Shown here: piece after piece, positions 15,274-25,004 of the stretch
Layout of the letters: each line of letters begins with the position of its first letter
Position numbering within the stretch: position 1 is the first letter of the stretch
Origin: UKL13-2 sp043793345
Lineage (GTDB): Bacteria; Pseudomonadota; Gammaproteobacteria; Burkholderiales; Usitatibacteraceae
DNA length: 28,410 nucleotides
Assembly (NCBI GenBank): GCA_043793345.1
Contig: JAYVXF010000333.1
Location: 1-28,410 of the forward strand
Direction of reading: 5' to 3'
Notes under the pieces: model-generated
Seen by the model: the letters and a program-made list of their open reading frames with translations, nothing else
Database searches by the model: none
What the model was told of the DNA's origin: nothing
Program-made: the position numbers and the translations under genes

Positions 15274-16887
15274 TTAATTTATTGTCACCCGATCAAAATC
15301 GAGCCCGCGCTCAATAAATTCGGCGAGCTTCACTTCCTTCGGGCTGCCATGCCCCTGATGAAAAATATCGATGCCGCGACCCAGATGCGACAGGTGCGCG
15401 GGCACGATCAGCGTCTCGGCAATATTGAGTGCCTCCATCGGTGGCAATCGGAAACCCTGCACATAATTTGTCGTGCGACTGCGTGTATCGGCCGAGCGCA
15501 CCGTGATCGCCTCTGGCTTGCCGGGGAGCATGGCGACCGTGACGAAAATGTTGCCGTCAAGTTGCTCGACCAGCTCGCGCACGACGCCCAGAAAAAAATG
15601 TTCCTGCTTGCCGATTTTGATACCGACCAGTTTGCCGATGGCGACACCTTGTGCAGAATTGGCCGGGCGCAGCAAACGCAACTGACCGCGGCTTTCGTCG
15701 GCAATGCCCCAGGTCTCGGTGCCGTAGTTGAAATCTGCATAGCGCGCGCGAATGGTTGACTCTGATATTTTGCCAAACATTTCGATGTCGGCCATTTCAT
15801 GGCGCGTTAATTCACTCGTGACACCCGGCTGCTGGAACGGATTGCCCGAGACAAAAAAATGCGTCTCGGTGATGCCGAAAGCGAGGATCGCTTCGTTTTC
15901 GCCAGGCATCGTCGCCGGTGACCGCAGGCTGGTGCCCTCACACCAGAGCCGGTGCAGTCGCGTCAACTGCGCGTGCGCGTCCGTGACGCTCCATTCGGCC
16001 GGCAGATCAAGCGTGATGGGGTCGCCTCCTTCAGTGAGTTTTTTCAATCGTCGACGCAACGACTTCGAGAGTTCTTCCAGGCTCAGTGCGCGTACGTGCT
16101 CGGCGATGACGCTCGACGGGTGAAAAACCGCACCGGCATTGGACCGCAGGTCGACCGCGCAAACGAGACCCTGCGGATTCGCGCTGACTTCGCGCGCGAT
16201 GGTGACCTTGTGGCCGAAGCGTTTAAGCACCGCATCGACAAAATCAATCTGCCGCGGACCAAGCTCGTGAATGTTGGCTGCTTGTCCCAGCAGCACCGCC
16301 GTGTACGCCTGCTCGATACTCGACACGCCATCAATGGCCCCGATCGAATCCTTGACGCGTTTGTGAATGAGTTGGCGGTTTTCGGCTTCGATCCATTGCT
16401 GATGCAGGCGCGTCCACAGGCTTAAATCAAAACGGCGATAGATGAATCCGGCGATCAGCATTTGCAGGCCGATGTAGCGCATGATGCGCTGGATGATGAG
16501 CGCGCCATGGGCAAATAACGGTGCATCTTCGAGCGCCGCGTCGATCCAGCAGCGACGGTAGCCCGCTTCCATTTCTGTGAGTAAATTACTCGAGACATGC
16601 CACGCGGCGACGTCGGTAGGTGACAGCGGAATGGTCTTGCCAGCGTAACGCGCGCGTTGCTCGGTGAGCAGGTAGGCGACCTTGTCGCGCAGTAGCTCCA
16701 TGCAGGTCAATCGTTCGAGTGCGACGACTGCTTCATCGCGATTGATATTGCGCAGCGCATCGACAATTTTTTGTTGTGCCTGCGGCACGTTGGTCAGCGG
16801 AATCGATTGCAGCCACACTTTGCACGACTGCGCGTCGGAAAAGAATAATGAGCCTGGTTTCGTATTTGTTGATGCCTGCGATACCAT
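15274..16887 (-). CDS. Conserved protein of unknown function, possible C-terminal PilZ-like domain
   Basis: I do not recognise a named family for this 537-residue protein. It has no signal peptide. Residues 1-330 look mostly helical, with one hydrophobic stretch (IMRYIGLQMLIAGFIYRRF, about 134-152) that may be buried or membrane-associated. The C-terminal 150 residues look like a beta barrel: a conserved Arg-rich lead, WGIADESRGQLRLL (a D-x-S-x-x-G-like PilZ signature), then VAIGKLVGIKIG and FLGVVRELVEQLDGNIFVTV. That would suggest cyclic-di-GMP binding, but the usual RxxxR motif is not clear, so this is tentative. The start has a strong AGGAGAT site (16891-16897). It lies 35 bases after the HIT protein gene and is probably the last gene of that transcript. 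Confidence 0.72.
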   Translation of the reverse strand: MVSQASTNTKPGSLFFSDAQSCKVWLQSIPLTNVPQAQQKIVDALRNINRDEAVVALERLTCMELLRDKVAYLLTEQRARYAGKTIPLSPTDVAAWHVSSNLLTEMEAGYRRCWIDAALEDAPLFAHGALIIQRIMRYIGLQMLIAGFIYRRFDLSLWTRLHQQWIEAENRQLIHKRVKDSIGAIDGVSSIEQAYTAVLLGQAANIHELGPRQIDFVDAVLKRFGHKVTIAREVSANPQGLVCAVDLRSNAGAVFHPSSVIAEHVRALSLEELSKSLRRRLKKLTEGGDPITLDLPAEWSVTDAHAQLTRLHRLWCEGTSLRSPATMPGENEAILAFGITETHFFVSGNPFQQPGVTSELTRHEMADIEMFGKISESTIRARYADFNYGTETWGIADESRGQLRLLRPANSAQGVAIGKLVGIKIGKQEHFFLGVVRELVEQLDGNIFVTVAMLPGKPEAITVRSADTRSRTTNYVQGFRLPPMEALNIAETLIVPAHLSHLGRGIDIFHQGHGSPKEVKLAEFIERGLDFDRVTIN

Positions 16888-16922
16888 TTACATCTCCTAA
16901 AATCCGCGAGGTGGAGGCGACA

Positions 16923-17357
16923 CTAATCGGTTACGAATGCGCGTTTCACCGCCGACACCCATTGACTTGATTTCGCATCGGCATTCAGTGTATCAAGCCT
17001 TGAAGGCGAGGGCGTGGATATTGCCCAGACCGGTTTCGGGAACGCCGGGTCGTCACGAAAGCGCGGGATCACATGCCAGTGCAAGTGCGGCGTCAAATTA
17101 CCGAGGCTGGCGACATTCATTTTCTCCGGTTGCAGCGCCGCGCGTAACGCTGACTCAAGCGTGAATACCGCCGCCATAAACGATTGTCGGTCATCATCGG
17201 ATAAATCAGTGAGCTCTTTGACATGCGCATTCCAGATGACGCGGCAGAAACCGGCATAGGCAGCGCCGTCGTCACCCAGCACGCGTACCAAGCGAAATTT
17301 TTCGCGGCGAAAAATCAGTTCGCCGCCATCACCATCGCATAGCTCGCAACCATGCAT
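16923..17357 (-). CDS. HIT-family nucleotide hydrolase/transferase
   Basis: This 144-residue protein belongs to the histidine triad superfamily, which cleaves nucleotide phosphoramidates or dinucleoside polyphosphates. The triad HLHWHVIPR has His91, His93 and His95, with His93-His95 next to NLTPH. An N-terminal CELCDGDGG could bind metal, as in some bacterial HIT proteins. Its ATG overlaps the stop of the preceding lipoprotein gene by one base (TGATG), a strong sign of translational coupling. The C-terminal DAKSSQWVSAVKRAF is typical for the betaproteobacterial members. The substrate is unknown. Confidence 0.93.
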   Translation of the reverse strand: MHGCELCDGDGGELIFRREKFRLVRVLGDDGAAYAGFCRVIWNAHVKELTDLSDDDRQSFMAAVFTLESALRAALQPEKMNVASLGNLTPHLHWHVIPRFRDDPAFPKPVWAISTPSPSRLDTLNADAKSSQWVSAVKRAFVTD

Positions 17358-20300
17358 CAGTAGGGCTGCCGCACGATGGGCTTGGTCTGCGTGGTGCCGG
17401 CGAACGGCCCGGCGGTAAACGCATACGTCATCGTGGCGTTGTTGGCGTCGCTGAAATTGAGCGTGAGCGTGCCGGTCTTGCCATCCGAAGGAACAACCTT
17501 CAATTGACTCGGGTCATACGCGACACCGAGCCACGCCGAGCTGGTGGTGCTGAAGAAATTCCCGGTGTAGGTGTTACCCGTCCAGTTGCCGTCGGTCATC
17601 ACGTACCAAGCTGCCTTGCCGTCCGGGCCATAGGTAAACCACGCGCCAAACAGAATGCCCGCCTGCTGCGTAATACTGAGACCCCAGCCGTTTTGCGCGG
17701 TACCGCCCCACCACATATCGCCGACCTGAATGGGCGACGTACCACGACCGAATAGCTGCCGCGTGATTGATTTCTGTCCGGAGACGCCGTTGATCACGTA
17801 TTGCAACAACGCCGTCGAATCGCTCGTAAAGTTGATGCTGATGTTGCCGACAGGCGCACCGACTTGAAACTGCGCTGCGTTGTAATTATTTAACGGCGTC
17901 GAGGTCGGCTGATAGATCGGTCCCGAGTAGGTGGTGAAATTGCTATTCCACGTGCCGCCGGGCAGTACATACCAAATCGGTTTGCCCGCACTGTCGTAGA
18001 CGTACATCGCGTTCAACTGGATTTGGCCGTGCTGCTGAATCGACATGCCCCAGCCGTTTTCCGCCGTGCCCGCCCACCACAGGTCGGAATAATTGGCAGC
18101 ACCCGCACCCGCAACCGTTACGCGAAACATGCCGCGTCCGTAGGTCACCGCGACCAGCGTGGCCGGGTCGTACCAGAACAGCTCACGCACGCGCACACTG
18201 GCGGGGCCGTCGTTGCTGGTGCTCCAGCTTTGCCCGCCGTTCTCACTCGTGTACACGCCGTTGGCAGCCGCAACGTAAAGCCAATTCGGCTGCGTGGGGT
18301 GGCGCTTGATGTCGTGCAAGGACACACGCGGCAAATTGCTGGAAATATTTTGCCAGGTCGCGCCGCCATCGGTGGTCTGCCACAGCCGTCCGGTGGTGAA
18401 GCCTGTGTAGGTGACCCACACCCGATTTGGATTGTCAGGGTCGATGCTCACGCGCGAGACGTTGCCGGCCGGTAATTGGCCGTTGCCGACTTGCGTCCAC
18501 GTCGGAAAAGGCGATAAGCCGTCGGTGGTTTTCCATACTTGGCCGGGGGAATTGTGCCCCACCCAAATGACGTTCGAGTCGCGCTCGTGTACGGCGACGG
18601 CGTTAATGTAATAGCTGCTGACGCCATTGATGATGATCGGTGGCTTGATCGCTGTCCAGGTCGGTATCGCCGCGCGCACATTGGCCGACAGCCAAAGCGA
18701 ATTGGCGCCCACCAGCATGCGGTCGCGATTGCTTGGGTCGACCACAAACGGCGCGATGAAATTGGCCTTGGCGGGATCCGGATTGGTCGTGCCGCAATAG
18801 GTGTTGGTCGCGGTACTTTTCAGCGCTTCGCTGATACCGCCGCAAATATATTGGCGATTATTTGGCCCAACCTTGCGGTGCACCGAGGCGTACACGTACT
18901 CGCCGTAGATGGTGGTGTCGTCGATTGGGTCAACCGCCGCGAAGCCGCCATCACCGCCAGCGGTACGTACCCAATCGGTGCCCTGCGAATAAATCAGCGC
19001 GCCATTATCCTGCGTGCCGCCAATGATTTTGCCGCCGGCCGCGCGTTTGCCGGCGCCGCCGTAGAATTGCGTCACGCTTAAATTACTATTCAGATTCTGC
19101 CAGGTGGAATCGGCATTGGCGTTTGCAGCGAAGACGTTATTTGATCGATAGAGACCACCGTCGTTGCCGAAATATACCACCGGGTTTGAGGTGCTGTAAT
19201 TGGGCGCGGCGACGATGACGTGATGGTCAGCATGCGGCTGCGCGAGGCCAGAGCCAGCTTGCTGCCAGGTGCTGATACGGTCAAAAATATTGCCGCCATC
19301 GACCGATTGAAAAAGATCCAGCCCGCCGACAATCAAGTGACGATCATCGACCGGTGACACCCATAGCGTATTTGCATAGTCACCCTGTACGCTCAAATGT
19401 TTTGGCTCGGCAAGCAACATCCAGTTTGCGCCGTAGTCGATTGATTTCCAAATCTGGCCACGGTCTTTGTCCGCGTTTGACTCGGCGTTGCTGTCGACCG
19501 ACGCGTACACGGTGCCCGGCGCACTGCGTGCATAGCCAAGTTCGATGCGTGCAGTCTTGGGCGTGCCGCGACCGACCGGTACCGATACGAGCTGCGCGCT
19601 CGGCGTCCACGTCGCACCGGCATCACTCGAATAATAAACAAAGCCATTGTCCGAGCCGACGATGGCGTTGTTGGCATTGTTGGGATCGAATTTGACATCC
19701 AGACCCTGAAAATCGGCAACCTTGGCCCAGGAGATGCCGCCGTCGGTCGAGCGGTAAACCTTGCCGTTCGAGGTGACGCCACCGGTCGCGGTGCCTGAAG
19801 TGGTTCCCGCCAAAATAACTTGTGGATTAGCTGGGTTCACCGCGATGCGGTTGACGAACCACCAATCGAGGCCGGCAGGATTGACGCTGGTGTCGGTCGA
19901 GGTTGCGTTGAGATATGCCCAAGTGACGCCCCGATCCGTGCTCTTGAACATGCCCACACCCTGATAGCCGGTAAAAGACTCGCCGGTGCCGGCATAAACG
20001 GTGTTCGGATTGGCCGGGTCGAACGCCATCGCGCCCACGACGACGTTGCCCAGAAAATCGGCAATGGCTGCAAACGACTGGCCGCCGTTGGTTGAAAGCC
20101 AGATGCCGCCAGTCGATGCGCCGACCAGTATGCGATTAGCGTCCCGCGGGTCAATCAGCACCGCGCGCAGGCGGCCGCCCACATTGCCAGGCCCCAATGG
20201 TGTCCACGCGCTCGCGGAAATACCTGCGGCGAGATTCAGCGCTTGCTCGCCGCCACTTTCCGCGCCGCCGCCGCGTTTGGTCATGAGCGCTTTGCGATCC

Positions 20301-20713
20301 ACCTCTGCGCGCAGCACGTCAGTGGATGTCGGCGTGCGACCAAATTCGTCCATGTCCCAACTGCGTATATAGTCTTTCGCAGGCGAGACAAAGGTCTTGC
20401 GGTCAGGATTTTTGAAGGTGCTGCGGTACGCCGCCATGATCTTGTTGCGCGCAACCGCCGGAAGCTTGCAGGCACCTTCGTTATCGACACCCGCCTGGTC
20501 GCGCAACTGGCGCAGCGCGAGCCCGGCAATATCGAGTCTGGCGGCGGCGTCGTGGTCAGAAAGTGTATTCAGGCCTTCGCACTGAGCCATGCGTGCCGTG
20601 GTGTTGGTGGCGGCAACAATGCGTGTCTCTGGCGGTTGCAGGTTGGCACATCCTGCCAGCAGCAGTACCGCGAACACGCTGAAAACAGCAATCCGATTGC
20701 TCTCGATGCTCAT
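17357..20713 (-). CDS. Large lipoprotein with sortilin/BNR-type beta-propeller and two C-terminal repeat modules
   Basis: The product has 1118 residues. It starts at the ATG ending at 20713; the frame continues upstream but lacks a start signal. The lipobox LLLAGC places the lipid anchor on Cys22. After a linker of about 125 residues, residues about 150-870 hold many Asp-box (BNR) motifs such as STNGGQSF, STDRGVTW, STDGGISW, SSDAGATW, TTDGGATW and SENGGQSW, the mark of sialidase- or sortilin-like propellers. Residues 875-1118 hold two tandem modules of about 120 residues, each starting DxWWxGTAxNGWGxSI and containing a K-x2-WYV strand. No catalytic set for a sialidase can be shown, so an adhesive or binding role at the cell surface is as likely. 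Its stop overlaps the HIT gene start. Confidence 0.88.
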   Translation of the reverse strand: MSIESNRIAVFSVFAVLLLAGCANLQPPETRIVAATNTTARMAQCEGLNTLSDHDAAARLDIAGLALRQLRDQAGVDNEGACKLPAVARNKIMAAYRSTFKNPDRKTFVSPAKDYIRSWDMDEFGRTPTSTDVLRAEVDRKALMTKRGGGAESGGEQALNLAAGISASAWTPLGPGNVGGRLRAVLIDPRDANRILVGASTGGIWLSTNGGQSFAAIADFLGNVVVGAMAFDPANPNTVYAGTGESFTGYQGVGMFKSTDRGVTWAYLNATSTDTSVNPAGLDWWFVNRIAVNPANPQVILAGTTSGTATGGVTSNGKVYRSTDGGISWAKVADFQGLDVKFDPNNANNAIVGSDNGFVYYSSDAGATWTPSAQLVSVPVGRGTPKTARIELGYARSAPGTVYASVDSNAESNADKDRGQIWKSIDYGANWMLLAEPKHLSVQGDYANTLWVSPVDDRHLIVGGLDLFQSVDGGNIFDRISTWQQAGSGLAQPHADHHVIVAAPNYSTSNPVVYFGNDGGLYRSNNVFAANANADSTWQNLNSNLSVTQFYGGAGKRAAGGKIIGGTQDNGALIYSQGTDWVRTAGGDGGFAAVDPIDDTTIYGEYVYASVHRKVGPNNRQYICGGISEALKSTATNTYCGTTNPDPAKANFIAPFVVDPSNRDRMLVGANSLWLSANVRAAIPTWTAIKPPIIINGVSSYYINAVAVHERDSNVIWVGHNSPGQVWKTTDGLSPFPTWTQVGNGQLPAGNVSRVSIDPDNPNRVWVTYTGFTTGRLWQTTDGGATWQNISSNLPRVSLHDIKRHPTQPNWLYVAAANGVYTSENGGQSWSTSNDGPASVRVRELFWYDPATLVAVTYGRGMFRVTVAGAGAANYSDLWWAGTAENGWGMSIQQHGQIQLNAMYVYDSAGKPIWYVLPGGTWNSNFTTYSGPIYQPTSTPLNNYNAAQFQVGAPVGNISINFTSDSTALLQYVINGVSGQKSITRQLFGRGTSPIQVGDMWWGGTAQNGWGLSITQQAGILFGAWFTYGPDGKAAWYVMTDGNWTGNTYTGNFFSTTSSAWLGVAYDPSQLKVVPSDGKTGTLTLNFSDANNATMTYAFTAGPFAGTTQTKPIVRQPY

Positions 20714-20826
20714 GACTTTCTCGCTAAAAAGAATGCAGAAATAATACGCTGTCCCGGCGTGCTTTGCAGTACCTGATATGGTGCGCACGGTTTTACCTGT
20801 ACGCCCTCAACGAGACACTGGATTGC

Positions 20827-23800
20827 CTACAACAGCACGCGTTCAATCCCGCCGTTGTTGGCATTGGCGACGTATTGCTTCATCCAGTCCGCGCCCAACA
20901 CATGCCTGGCAATTTCAACCACGATGTAGTCGGCAGTGGTGCCGCTGTCATTGTCGAATCGTGACAATCCCTGAAGACACGACGGACAAGAGGTGAGAAT
21001 TTTCACGTCGCCCTTAAAACCATCGGCGCGCACCGTGTCAGCGCCTTTTTTCATTTCTTCTTCCTTGCGAAACCGCACCTGTGTGGAAATATCCGCACGG
21101 GTCGCCGCCAGCGTGCCCGATTCGCCGCAGCAGCGCTCATTCTGGGTAACAGGGGCACCCATCAATTCATTCACCACCTTCATCGGCTGATAGGTTTTCA
21201 TTGGCGAGTGGCAAGGGTCGTGGTACATGTAGCGTGTCCCGGTGATGCCTTCGAGTTTCACACCTTTTTCCATCAGGTATTCGTGAATATCGAGCAATCG
21301 GCAACCCGGAAATATTTTTTCGAACTCATATTTTTGCAATTGATCCATGCACGTGCCGCAAGAGACGATCACGGTCTTGATGTCGAGATAGTTCAGTGTA
21401 TTGGCGACACGGTGAAACAACACCCGATTGTCGGTAATGATTTCCTGGCCTTTGTCGGCGTTGCCCGATGCGGTCTGTGGATAGCCGCAGCACAGATAGC
21501 CCGGTGGCAATACCGTCTGCACGCCAAGGTGATAAAGCATTGCTTGTGTTGCCAAGCCCACTTGCCCAAACAAACGCTCTGATCCACAGCCGGGAAAATA
21601 AAAAACCGCCTCTGCATCCACGCCGGCTTTTTGCGCGTCGCGGATGATCGGCACCACCTTGTCATCTTCAATGTCGAGTAGGGCGCGCGCGGTTTTTTTC
21701 GGCAAACCTCCCGGCATCGGTTTGTTGATGAAGTGGATAATCTGCGCCTTGATGGCGGGCTTGCCCACCGTGGCGGGCGGACGTTTGGTTTGACGTTGCG
21801 GCAACAGGAATTTTTTGGCGAGCGCATGCGCGAAACGCTGCACTTTGTAGCCCCAATCGATCATCAAGGTTTTGGTGATCTTGATGGTGGTGGGGTCAGT
21901 GGCATTGAGATAAAACATCGCCGCTGCAGTGCCGGGATTAAATTTCTTTTTGCCTTCTTTACGCAACAGATTTCGCATCGCCACCGAAACATTGCCGAAA
22001 TCGATGTCCACCGGACACGGGCTCTCACACTTGTGGCAAACGGTGCAATGATCGGCAACGTCGGAGAATTCATCGAAGTGGCGCAATGACACGCCACGGC
22101 GGGTTTGTTCCTCGTAGAGAAAGGCCTCGATCAATAATGAGGTCGCGAGAATTTTATTGCGCGGGCTGTAAAGCAGATTCGCACGTGGCACGTGGGTCGC
22201 GCACACCGGTTTACATTTGCCGCAGCGCAGGCAGTCTTTGATCGAATCGGCAATCGCACCGATGTCGGATTGCTCAAGGATCAACGACTCCGCACCGAGC
22301 AAGCCAAAGCTCGGTGTGTAGGCGCGACCCATATCGCCACCCGGCAAAAGTTTGCCGGCGTTGAAACGACCTTCCGGATCGACGCGTTTTTTGTAATCGC
22401 TGAACGGCTTGATTTCTTCCGCCGTGAGGAATTCAAACTTGGTAATGCCAATGCCGTGCTCGCCGGAAATCACGCCGTTTAATTTGCGTGCGAACGCCAT
22501 GATGCGCGCCACCGCCGCGTTGGCCTCTTGCAGCATGCCGTAGTCGTCGGAATTGACCGGAATGTTGGTATGCACATTGCCGTCGCCAGCGTGCATGTGC
22601 AGCGCAATGAATACCCGGCTGTGCAGCACCTCTTTGTGAACCGCGTCGAGCCTTTCCTGAAGCTTCACAAACACGCGACCGGAGAATAACTCGTGGAGTG
22701 GCGCGCGAATTTCGGTCTTCCAGGAGGTGCGGATTTGGTAGGTTTGCAGCAGGTCAAACAGCGTTAACCCGGGGTTTTCGCCAGTCGCATGCATGCTCGA
22801 TGCGTCCACGCCAACATCGCCAAGAGCCGCACCGATACTGGTGATTGGCTGATCGAGATGATCGAGATAACACTGCCAGCGCGCACCAACCGCGTGCAGC
22901 AAATCGAGTGCATCCTGGCGCTTGGAGCCGATCAATTCCTCCAGGGGAATTTTTTCGTCGTCCTCGTCCAGCGGCAACTTGCCCTGAATGAAATGAATCA
23001 GGCAATCGACCAGCCGCAGCTTGTTTTTTAGCGAGAGCTCGATGTTGATGTGCTCGATACCGTCGGAGTAATCGCCGAGACGGTCAAGCGGAATCACCAC
23101 GTCTTCGTTGATCTTGAAGGCGTTGGTATGTTTGGCAATCGCTGCCGTGCGGGCGCGATCCAGCCAGAATTTTTTGCGCGCGTCAGCCGTCACCGCAACA
23201 AAACCTTCGCCGTGACGCGCGTTCGCCAGTCGCACCACCGCGCTCGCCGCTTCCATCGTGGCGTTTTCGTCATCCGAAACAATATCGCCGATCAGCACCA
23301 TTTTCGGTCGCTGGTTGCGCCGCGATTTGGTCGCGTATCCAACCGCTTTCAGATAGCGCTCGTCCAGATGTTCCAGCCCCGCCAGCGTGGCGAGCGCGTG
23401 GCCATCGAGGAAATCTTTGATCTCGACAATCGTCGGCACCGCTTCCTTGACCTGCCCAAAAAACTCCAGACAGACGGTGCGAATATGCTTGGGCATGCGA
23501 TGCAACACAAACCGCGCCGAGGTGATGATGCCGTCGCAGCCTTCTTTCTGGATGCCCGGCAGGCCGGCTAAAAATTTATCGGTGACATCTTTGCCGAGAC
23601 CGGTTTTGCGAAACTGTGCGCCAGAAATCTCCAGAATTTCTTCGCGCTGAAGTTTTTTGCCGGTCGCATCAAACGTACGGACGCGAAATTTCGCGACGGC
23701 CACGTCGTGAATTTTGCCCATATTGTGGTCAAGCCGCTCGATCTCCATCCACTCCGCATTCGGCGTGACCATTTTCCACGAGGCCAAATTGTCCAGCGCA

Positions 23801-24822
23801 GTGCCCCACAGCACGGCTTTCTTGCCACCCGCGTTCATGGCGACATTACCGCCGATACAACTGGCGTCCGCACTCGTCGGGTCGCACGCCCACACGAGGC
23901 CGGCAAGCTCGGCCGCTTCCATCGCGCGCTTGGTCACAACACCCGCCTCGCAACGAATCGTTGCGACCGGCCCGGTCATGCCGGGTAAGGTGATGCGCTC
24001 AACTTCTCCCAACGCGTCAAGTTTTTCGGTATTGATCACTGCGGAATTTTTGCTGAGCGGAATTGCGCCGCCCGTATAGCCGGTGCCGCCACCACGCGGA
24101 ATAATGGTGAGACCCAACTCGATCAACGCTTTCACCAGTGGGGCGATTTCTTCTTCGCTATCCGGGTGCACCACCACGAACGGATATTCCACGCGCCAAT
24201 CAGTCGCGTCTGTCACATGCGACACACGCGCCAGACCATCGAAGGCGATGTTGTCCTGGCGCGTGACTTTGAGCAAACGTTTGGTAATTTTTTTGCGGAA
24301 ATCCCACGTCTCCGAAAACTCTTTCTCAAACACGTCGACCGCTTGGTGGGCACGTTTCAACAGCTCAATCACCTTGTTGGAGCGCGACTCCAAATCCGCA
24401 TCGAGCAGTGCGTCGCCTCTGACGTTGTCGAGTTGCCGACGCTTTTCGATCTCGCCGAGCCGGTGACGCATCGCCTCTGCAAGCGCGTAGCGGCGCTTCG
24501 GGTTATCCAGCATGTCCTCTTGCAGGTAGGGATTGCGTTCCACCACCCAGATATCACCGAGCACTTCGTAAAGCATGCGCGCACTGCGCCCCGTTTTCCG
24601 CTCGCCACGCAGCTCGAGCAACATGTCCCACGCGTCCACACCCAGCAGCCGCATGACGATTTCACGATCCGAGAACGAGGTGTAGTTATATGGAATCTCG
24701 CGCAGGCGCACAGCGTCGCTATCGAAAGGCTCGTCTGTCTTGGCACCGGACGAAAAAGGCAGCACCTCGCCGATTTTTTTTAGCGATTTTGCAGGTGCGA
24801 GGTAGACAGGATTGGCGGCCAT
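20827..24822 (-). CDS. Giant FAD-linked / iron-sulfur oxidoreductase (DUF3683, D-lactate dehydrogenase-like)
   Basis: This 1331-residue protein fuses modules that are often separate subunits. In order: an N-terminal DUF3683-like region (about 1-190); a PCMH-type FAD-binding domain with PRGGGTGYTGGAIPLSKNS near residue 240; an FAD-oxidase C-terminal domain containing HMHAGDGNVHTNIPV; two 4Fe-4S motifs, CLRCGKCKPVC (near 860) and CTVCHKCESPC (near 920); and two CCG-type cysteine-rich domains, GCGSERLFG...CCGYP (near 1075) and CHSPMKTY...CCGESG. This plan is that of glycolate oxidase GlcDEF or Dld/LldE combined, oxidising a 2-hydroxyacid and passing electrons to quinone. The start is the ATG ending at 24822 (MAANPVYLAP). 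The exact substrate is unknown. It is read divergently from hemC. Confidence 0.93.
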   Translation of the reverse strand: MAANPVYLAPAKSLKKIGEVLPFSSGAKTDEPFDSDAVRLREIPYNYTSFSDREIVMRLLGVDAWDMLLELRGERKTGRSARMLYEVLGDIWVVERNPYLQEDMLDNPKRRYALAEAMRHRLGEIEKRRQLDNVRGDALLDADLESRSNKVIELLKRAHQAVDVFEKEFSETWDFRKKITKRLLKVTRQDNIAFDGLARVSHVTDATDWRVEYPFVVVHPDSEEEIAPLVKALIELGLTIIPRGGGTGYTGGAIPLSKNSAVINTEKLDALGEVERITLPGMTGPVATIRCEAGVVTKRAMEAAELAGLVWACDPTSADASCIGGNVAMNAGGKKAVLWGTALDNLASWKMVTPNAEWMEIERLDHNMGKIHDVAVAKFRVRTFDATGKKLQREEILEISGAQFRKTGLGKDVTDKFLAGLPGIQKEGCDGIITSARFVLHRMPKHIRTVCLEFFGQVKEAVPTIVEIKDFLDGHALATLAGLEHLDERYLKAVGYATKSRRNQRPKMVLIGDIVSDDENATMEAASAVVRLANARHGEGFVAVTADARKKFWLDRARTAAIAKHTNAFKINEDVVIPLDRLGDYSDGIEHINIELSLKNKLRLVDCLIHFIQGKLPLDEDDEKIPLEELIGSKRQDALDLLHAVGARWQCYLDHLDQPITSIGAALGDVGVDASSMHATGENPGLTLFDLLQTYQIRTSWKTEIRAPLHELFSGRVFVKLQERLDAVHKEVLHSRVFIALHMHAGDGNVHTNIPVNSDDYGMLQEANAAVARIMAFARKLNGVISGEHGIGITKFEFLTAEEIKPFSDYKKRVDPEGRFNAGKLLPGGDMGRAYTPSFGLLGAESLILEQSDIGAIADSIKDCLRCGKCKPVCATHVPRANLLYSPRNKILATSLLIEAFLYEEQTRRGVSLRHFDEFSDVADHCTVCHKCESPCPVDIDFGNVSVAMRNLLRKEGKKKFNPGTAAAMFYLNATDPTTIKITKTLMIDWGYKVQRFAHALAKKFLLPQRQTKRPPATVGKPAIKAQIIHFINKPMPGGLPKKTARALLDIEDDKVVPIIRDAQKAGVDAEAVFYFPGCGSERLFGQVGLATQAMLYHLGVQTVLPPGYLCCGYPQTASGNADKGQEIITDNRVLFHRVANTLNYLDIKTVIVSCGTCMDQLQKYEFEKIFPGCRLLDIHEYLMEKGVKLEGITGTRYMYHDPCHSPMKTYQPMKVVNELMGAPVTQNERCCGESGTLAATRADISTQVRFRKEEEMKKGADTVRADGFKGDVKILTSCPSCLQGLSRFDNDSGTTADYIVVEIARHVLGADWMKQYVANANNGGIERVLL

Positions 24823-25004
24823 GTAAGTGATGGTTTCTGCGCAGGGTTGGTGGTTCGAATAGGGCAACTTTATTTTACCGCAGCGCAGCAAAATTACCGG
24901 GAATCAATGGCGGCGCACCTGCTTGGCGTTGTGGATGCGAGTTGGACAGGGGCTGCGTGATAAAATTTTGTGTTTCCTGACCTTTTTTGAGCCCCATCTC
25001 CGCC

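Noticed and set aside
15190..15759. A 189-codon plus-strand frame opposite the end of the 537-residue protein gene.
   Set aside because: It is antisense to a longer frame that has a good ribosome binding site and protein-like composition.
24823..25004. Possible sigma-70 promoter of hemC using TTGGAC (24942-24947) and TAAAAT.
   Set aside because: The spacer is only about 13 bases, too short for a standard promoter; only the -10-like hexamer is mentioned under hemC.
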